DNA from: Manihot esculenta
Lineage: Eukaryota > Streptophyta > Magnoliopsida > Malpighiales > Euphorbiaceae
DNA length: 64,000 nucleotides
Direction: 5' to 3'
NCBI RefSeq assembly: GCF_001659605.2
Contig: NC_035166.2
Location: 18,183,279-18,247,278 of the forward strand
Position 1 is the first letter of the stretch; each line of letters starts with the position of its first letter. Positions 57,738 to 64,000 of the stretch are shown in pieces. A program made the translations under genes and the position numbers. Under the pieces are notes generated by a model, which saw only the letters and a program-made list of their open reading frames with translations, had not been told where the DNA came from and did no database searches.

Positions 57738-60035
57738 TGTAATACCCGGCTAGACTCCGGTATCAGACTTCCTACCGTCCGGTGGAATCTCGGATGTCGA
57801 AAACCTCTAGAAGGGTAAAACCATGTTTTCATAAAATGTTTTAATGTATTTTATGGTTTTAAGCAAGAAAGGAAATTGAGTTTTGAATGAAGAGACCAAG
57901 GAGGCATTTTCAGGTTCGGCCGCCGAACATTGGATAGTTTAGGGGGGGCAAGTTAGGCTTCCGAAAGTTTCAAAGGTTCGGCCGCCGAATCTCATGTTCG
58001 GCCGCCGAACTTGCATGAGTTTTGGAGGCACTTTAGGCTGCCGAAAGGTGGTCTGGCAGCCCCTATAAAAGGGCTCAATGGCCGAAACGGGCGAGTTTTC
58101 TCCCCATTTTCGGCCACGGTGAGTCCTGCTCTCCCATGGTTCATTTTTGATGTTTTTCCTCCGATCTTTAGAGTTTTAATGATTTTTATCTTGATTTGAA
58201 GATATTTGAGCAAAAGAGCAAGTTTTGGAGCTTGAAGACCAAAGAGTTGAGATCTCCCCCATCTCCAAGTTAGGATCGTTTCTCCTCTAGATCTTCAAGA
58301 GGTAAGCTTCGATCCTGCCATTCTAGTATGTTTTAAACAAGTTTTATGAGTTTTGTGGGGTAGAAATGCATGTTTAGGTTATTGTTGAAGTTTATGGGTT
58401 TATGTTATGTTTGATGTGTTTTGGTGGGTTGTTTGATGTGTTTTGGTTGGGGTTTAAGTTAGTTTGAGACCCCTATGTGCTTGTTGGCTTGAGTTTGCTT
58501 GTTGTAGAATAGGTAAATGCATGTGTGAATGAGTTGGGAGGCTTTTGTGTATGTTGGAACTGAGTTTCTGCCCTTTGGGAGAACTCAGGTTCGGCAGCCG
58601 AAGGGACTTTCGGTCGCCGAACCTGCCTGTGGAGGCCAACTTTCGGCTGCTAAACCCTGCCCCCGAAAGTGGACTTTCGGCTCTGAAAGGGAGTTTCGGC
58701 CGCCGAAGGTGCCGTCGAACATGCATGAGTTTCATCTCTGGAGGGAACCTTCGGCTGCCGAAAGTGCCGCCGAAGGTGCATGACTTTCGGCTCTGGAGCG
58801 ACTTTCGGCTGTCGAACCTGCCGCCGAAAGTGCCCTATTCAACCTTCCTTTGCATGATTTATGTGATTATTTTAAGATGTTTTAGGGGGGTTTTTGGGAG
58901 TATTTTAGAGTCATGTTTATGGATGTTTGGTCCCTCATTTGAGTCCACCTGTGTAGGTTCGGACCCGAGAAACCGAGGACCTCAGCAGTGAGATAGCTGC
59001 TTCAGAGTCAGTAGAGCTTCAGCCAGAGGTGAGTGGAATAACTCTTCACGTTTCAAAATAAATAAATAAATTTTGAGCATGATACATGCATCACGTATGC
59101 CATGAGATATACTAGGTTGTTTGCATTAGAATTCACGAATATGTTGCATTGCATAACTTGATGATGATGTGGATGGATGTTGAATGATCCTTTAGTCCTC
59201 GTATGTTATGGTATGATGATGATACGGTATGGATAGCCAGTGAGGCCCATTCTACGCCCCTGGCACTATGTTAAGAGAAAGACCAGTGAGGCCCATTCTA
59301 CGCCCCTGGCACTATGGAATGTTATGTTATGTTAAGAGAAAGACTAGTGAGGCCCATTCTACGCCTCTGGCATGATTGGACTATGTAGAGGACTATTGGT
59401 GACAAGTCCATCCTTGATGTGATTTGTTTGTGATGTGTTGCATTTCATGAAAGCATGAAATTTAAATTGAATGTTTAATTATTCTGCTCACTGGGCTTTA
59501 TAGCTCACCCCTCTCCCGTAACCCCCAGATTTGCAGGTACAGGGTAGACCAGGAGGTCAGCAGGAGTAGAGTCGTGTTTTATGTAATAGTTAGCAGTGGA
59601 CATGAATATGATGTAATGTAAAAGTATAGTATAGAAATGTAATGTAATGATGCTTATGGAAGTTTAGAGTTGTGCTTGACCATAGTATGTTGTTAATCCC
59701 TCTCTAGTACATGATCTTAAATGTTTAATGATGATTATTGTGAACCAAGCTTAATGTATGTTATGTTACCCCATTGGAGTATTTGATGAGGACTCCGGTG
59801 AGAGATTTTATGTTATGATTTGTGCATGCACAGATTAAGAATGAATGAAAGAATGAATGAATGAATGAATGAATGAATGATTAAATGAGAAAGTTTTAAA
59901 TTTTTAGGTAATTGTTGATCATGTATGGGATTAAACAGGTATACAGGATGAATGTTTGGCTTGCTACGGGTCCCAGCGGCCTTAAGCCGATCTGGACCCT
60001 AGCGCCGGTAGCGGTTCGATTTTCGGGTCGTTACA
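57738..60035 (+). repeat. 3' LTR of G2
   Basis: 2298 bp. It differs from the 5' LTR by substitutions and by fewer upstream palindrome units: three (57914, 57977, 57997) against five. Its end is the canonical CGTTACA. Confidence 0.9.
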
Positions 60036-60040
60036 TAAGG

Positions 60041-60431
60041 AATCTGCTACACATGAACAGTGGAAGAGATGTAACTTTATGGTCACATCTTGGATTTTGA
60101 ATTCTATATCAAAGGAGCTAGTGGATGGCTTCATCTACATAGTTTCAGCGAGAGATCTTTGGCTTGAAATCACCAAAAGATTCAGTGAGTGCAATGGGCC
60201 AATGATATACCAACTTCATAGGAAAATCTCTTTGATGATCCAAGAAAATATGTTTGTCTTAGTTTACTTCACCAAACTAAAAAGGCTGTGGGACGAATTA
60301 GTTTCCATGGAACCTCTGCCTTCATGCACTTGTGGAGCATCTAAAACAATTGAAAAAATAAATGGTAGAAATAGACTCATGAAAAAATAAATGGTAGAAA
60401 TAGACTCATGAAAAAATAGGCGGCCAAAGAC
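60041..60431 (+). pseudogene. Copia 2 gag continuation after G2
   Basis: The sequence continues the Copia gag: WILNSISKELVDGFIYIVSA, DLWLEITKRFSECNGPMIYQ, LHRKISLMIQENMFVLVYF. It ends in a 29-bp tandem duplication and is cut at 60431 by a further Gypsy LTR. Everything downstream in the element is outside the window. Confidence 0.78.
60361..60418 (+). repeat. 29-bp perfect tandem duplication in Copia 2 gag
   Basis: The unit starting AATGGTAGAAATAGACTCAT occurs twice head to tail, at 60361 and 60390. It lies 13 bp before the next LTR insertion. Confidence 0.85.
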
Positions 60432-61493
60432 TGTAATACCCGGCTAGACCCCGGCATCGGAATTCCTACCTTCCGGCGAAATCTCCGTTGAAATCCGGAA
60501 TTTCGGATGTCGGAGCCTTCTAGAAGGGTAAAATAAAGGTTTTCTAAAATATTTTTGTATGTTTTTATGGTTTTAAGGAAGAAAGATATTGAGTTTTGAA
60601 AGAAAAGACCAAGGAGGGAAAAAGCCAGGTTTGGCCGCCGAACATTGGGCTCTTGCGGAAGTACCTTTGCCCCCGAAGGTGGTCTGGCCAGCCACCTATA
60701 AAGGGCCCCTTGTCCGAAAATGGGTGAGTTTTCTCTCTCTATTTTCGGGCATATGTGAGATTTCACCCTCCTTTGGTTGATTTCGTGTTTTCCTTCATTT
60801 CCTTCAAGTTGTGATGAGTTTTTACCTTTGTTTTGAAGATTTTAAGCTAAGATCAAAGTTTTGAAAATTGGATACCCCCGGAGCTCGATTTCTCCCAATC
60901 TCCAAGTTTGGATCACCTCTCCTCTCGACTTCAAGAGGTAAGCATAAATCCTCACCTTCTTTTATATTTTAAGTAAGTTTTGAGGGGTTTTAAGGGTGTT
61001 TAATGCATGTTTAGAGTAGATGTAAAATGTTAGGGTTATGTTAGTTTAATGAGAAATGTGATGTTAAATGTGATGTTTGTTGGGGTATAGGCTAGTTTTA
61101 TGCCCCTATATGCTTGATGATGTATTTATGCATGCTTTTGAGTGTTGAGTATGAGTTTGGAGGGTATTGGGAGGCTAGATGAGAGAGGCGAATCGGGTTC
61201 TGCCATTCTGGAGAACCCAGGTTCAGCCGCCGAACCTGCCTGTGGAGGCAGCTTTAGGCCGCCTAAACTCGCCCCTGAAAGTTTGGACTTTCGGCTCTGG
61301 AGGGGAGTTTTGGCCGCCGAACCTGCCCCTGAAAATGCCTGACTTTCGGATCTGTGAAGGCCTTCGGCCGCCGAACATTGCCCCCGAAAAGTGCCTGACT
61401 TTCGCCTCTGTAGGGACCTTCGGCCGCCGAACCTGCCGCCGAAAGTCTCCTGCCCAGCTTCCCTTTGTTTGTTTTGCATGCATGGTTTATGAT
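60432..61493 (+). repeat. Gypsy LTR L4, left part (inserted in Copia 2)
   Basis: Begins TGTAATACCCGGCTAGACC. TATAAAGG near 60700, donor-like GTAAGC near 60938, and a palindrome cluster with TTCGGCCGCCGAA variants at 61210-61445. It is interrupted at 61493 by a solo LTR and continues at 63533. The element's right end and any interior lie beyond the window. A possible 5-bp left duplication is AAGAC. Confidence 0.85.
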
Positions 61494-63527
61494 TGTAATA
61501 CCCGGCTAGACCTCAACATCGGAATTCCTACTTTCCGGCGGAATCTCGGATGTCGGAACCCTCTAGAAGGGTGAAATATGTTTTTATAAAATATTTTTAC
61601 ATGTTTTATGGTTTTATTAAAGAAAGAAAATTGAGTTTTGAAAGAAAAAGACCAAGGAGGAAAACTCAGAGGCACCTTTGGCCCCCGAAGGTGGTCTGGC
61701 CAGCCACCTATAAAAGGCCCCTTGTCCGAAAATGGGCGGGTTTTCTCTCTTTATTTTCGGGCATAGGTGAGATTTCGCCCTCCTTTGGTTGATTTTGTGT
61801 TTTCCTTTAAATCTTTCAAGTTTTTGACAAGTTTTCATCTTATTTTGAAGTTTTTGAGCTAAAGATCAAAGTTTTGAAGTTTGGAGACCTCGGAGCTCGT
61901 TCCTCCATATCTCCGAGTTTGGGATCGCATCTCCTCTCGATCTTCAAGAGGTAAGTGTCGATCCACGCCTTTTATGATATTTTAAGTAAGTTTTATGAAG
62001 GGTTAAGGGGTTTTGATGCATGTTTAGTCTAGGGGTAAAATGTTAGGGTTTATGTTAGTTAAATGATAAATGTATGCGTAATGTGATGTTTGTTGGGGTA
62101 TAGGTTAGTTTTATGCCCCTATATGCTTGGAAATGTGTTTATGTATGTTTTAGTATAGTTTTGTTACTTGTTGGGTTGTTGTGGGTGGCTGGATTGGCAA
62201 GGCAGAACCAGGTTCTGCCCTTTGGAAGAGCCCAGGTTCGGCCGCCGAACCTGCTTGTGGAGGTAGTTTGGCCGCCTAAACTCACCCCCGAAAGTTTGGA
62301 CTTTTGGCTCTGGAGGGGAGTTTCGGCCGCCGAACCTACCCCCGAAAGTGGGTGACTTTCGGCTCTGGAAGGACTTTTGGCCGCCGAACCCTGCCCCCGA
62401 AAGTGCCTGACTTTCGGCTCTGGAGGGACTTTCGGCCGCCGCCGAAAGTGCCCTGTCCAGCCTTCCTTTGCCTGTTTTTCTATGCATGTTTATGATATTT
62501 TAGGGGGTTTTTAGGGAGTTGTTTAGAGTCATGTTAGAGTATGTTTGGTCCCTCATTTGAGTCCACCTGTGTAGGATCGGACCTGAGGAACCGAGGTGAT
62601 CAGCAGTGAGATAGCTGCTTCAGAGTTTGTTCAGAGTCAGCCAGAGGTGAGTGGAACTAAACTAATCTTTTATTTCGAGAATTCAAATGTTTTAAGCATG
62701 TTCATGCATCATGATATATAACAAGTTGTTTAAATTAGAATGCACGAATATGACACATTGCATTATTCATTGTGGGTGTGGATGGACAACAGGACGACCC
62801 ATTAGCCCTCTAGATATTATGTTATGTAAAGAAGTCCTGAGGAGCCCCACCGAAGGTCGGGCACAGAGCTTATGTATGTAATAGAAGTCCTGAGGAGCTC
62901 CACCGAGGGCCGGGCACAGAGTAGAGGGATTTTTGGGTCAGTCCATCCGTGATGTGATTTGACTGAGTTGTGATACATTCTATGAAAGCATATGGTTATT
63001 AAATTATTTTATTATTCTGCTCACTGGGCTTTTGTAGCTCACCCCTCTCCCCTAACCCCCAGGGTTGCAGGTTCAGAATAGACCGGGAAGTCGTCAAGGC
63101 TGAAGGTTGTATTAAGTGAAATAGATTAGTAGTGGACATGATATGTAAAATGATGTAATGTAATGTAGAGATATATTTCATGGTTTAGTATTGTGCTTGG
63201 CCCTAATGTATGGTTAATCCCTTTTGTACATGATCTTATGAAATGTTTTTATGATAAGTTATGTTGAACCAGGCTTGACATATATTATGTTGACCCAGCT
63301 AGAGCATTTGATGAGGGCTCTAGCATGGGGTTTGTGTGTTTAATGTTTTGGTGCATGCACAGGTCAAGCTTGGTATATGAAAAGTTTAAAGTTTTATGAA
63401 AATGTATGATCATGTATGGGATTTTATCAGGCACACAGTATGTATAGTAGGCTTGCTACGGGTTTCGGCAACCTTAAGTCGATCTGGATCCTAGCGCTGG
63501 TAGCGGTCCGGTTTTCGGGTCGTTACA
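61494..63527 (+). mobile_element. Solo Gypsy LTR inside L4
   Basis: 2034 bp from TGTAATACCC to CGTTACA, flanked by ATGAT at 61489-61493 and 63528-63532. Removing it and one ATGAT rejoins L4 (GTTTATGAT-GATATAGGGGG, parallel to TTTATGATATTTTAGGGGG within the solo LTR itself). It has no PBS, interior or polypurine tract, so it is the product of recombination between the two LTRs of a former full element. Confidence 0.92.
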
Positions 63528-63532
63528 ATGAT

Positions 63533-64000
63533 GATATAGGGGGTTTTTGGGGAGATGTTTAGTGTCATGTTAGAGTTTGTTTGGTCCCTCATTTGAGTCC
63601 ACCTGTGTAGGATCGGACCCGAGGAACCGAGAAGGCCAACAGTGAGTTAGATGTTCTAGTGTCAGTCAGAGGTGAGTAGAACTAAACTAATCTTTTATTT
63701 CAAGAAATCAAATGTTTTAAGCATGTTCATGCATCATGTATATGAAATAGGTTGGATGCATTAGATTTCACGAATATGCCGCATTGCATAATTGGTTGTT
63801 GATGTGGATGGACAACAGGACGACCCATTAGCCCTCTAGATGTTATGTTATGTAATGAAAGACCAGGGCTGCCATTCTACGCCCCTGGCACACAGTTTAT
63901 GTATATAAAGTAGTCCTGAGGAGCTCCATCGAGGGCCGGGCACAGAGTAGAGGGATTTTTGGATCAGTTCATCCTTGATGTGTATTGTCTGTGCTGTGAC
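63533..64000 (+). repeat. Gypsy LTR L4, continuation to the window end
   Basis: Continues L4 with the same order as the other LTRs: GGTCCCTCATTTGAGTCCAC, GAGGAACCGAG, the donor-like AGAGGTGAGT near 63670 and GCCCCTGGCAC. It is cut by the end of the window. Confidence 0.85.

Larger units (their letters stand above)
40204..60035 (+). mobile_element. Tekay-like Gypsy element G2, nested in Copia 2 and split by G3
   Basis: Bounded by the 5-bp duplication TAAGG (40199-40203, 60036-60040). Own length without G3 is about 10 kb. LTRs are 40204..42531 and 57738..60035. Gag-Pol is in one frame on both sides of G3 and is spoiled only by five in-frame stops. The LTR pair is visibly more diverged than that of G3, and the 5' LTR end has changed from TTACA to TTAGA. 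This fits G2 being the older host of G3. Confidence 0.92.

Overview
This window is plant nuclear DNA from a eudicot. It has AT-rich spacers, host genes with GT-AG introns and plant families (a lipid-transfer protein, a PPR protein, a patellin), and about 40 kb of nested LTR retrotransposons. The long Gypsy LTRs carry many short TTCGGC(C/G)GCCGAA motifs. The gene content and element types suggest a Malpighiales/Euphorbiaceae-like genome such as cassava or rubber. That species guess is an inference of low certainty.

Left part (1..18.7 kb), mostly host sequence: the 3' end of a Gypsy LTR (1..618); a 5'-truncated L1-type LINE on the minus strand (1997..4942); a type-1-like nsLTP gene with a tiny last exon (5413..5855, minus); a poly(A)-ended anonymous repeat (about 7440..8300); an intronless PPR gene resembling Arabidopsis At4g20770 (10046..12385, minus); a two-exon LRR receptor-like pseudokinase gene (13394..15070, minus) with a second kinase scrap beside it; tandem repeats; a MITE; and a bHLH052/053-like pseudogene (17074..17976, minus) with one in-frame stop and one frameshift.

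Middle (18.7..37 kb): two terminal exons of a decayed TWINKLE-type organellar primase/helicase gene are split by an old Copia element (18853..32750, TSD ACTGG). A Gypsy element, G1 (20909..29890, TSD GGCAT), is inserted in that Copia. G1 has near-identical LTRs but a wrecked interior. Next comes a patellin gene of four coding exons, best matching PATL4 (35055..36799, plus). The order bHLH052 - TWINKLE - PATL4 matches, from memory, Arabidopsis At1g30670-At1g30680-At1g30690, so the TE cluster sits inside an ancient microsyntenic block.

Right part (37..64 kb): a second MITE copy, then a second Copia (about 39.6 kb to 60431) split by Gypsy G2 (40204..60035, TSD TAAGG). G2 is itself split by Gypsy G3 in the opposite orientation (45674..55518, TSD ACAGT). 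G3 has an uninterrupted 1663-residue Gag-Pol ORF and LTRs that I see differ at only about three positions, so it looks very young and possibly autonomous. The Copia is cut again by another LTR (60432 to beyond the window end), which holds a solo LTR (61494..63527, TSD ATGAT).

The Gypsy copies share a design: a TATA box inside a long LTR, arrays of GC-rich near-palindromes, several consensus-like splice donors, a polypyrimidine/TTTGCAG acceptor-like site, a second acceptor-like site just before the gag ATG, and a stem-loop before the polypurine tract. The most novel hypothesis I can offer is that these Tekay-like elements make a spliced gag leader that removes the palindrome-rich LTR sequence and the primer-binding site. 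No RNA genes, CRISPR arrays or prokaryotic features were seen.
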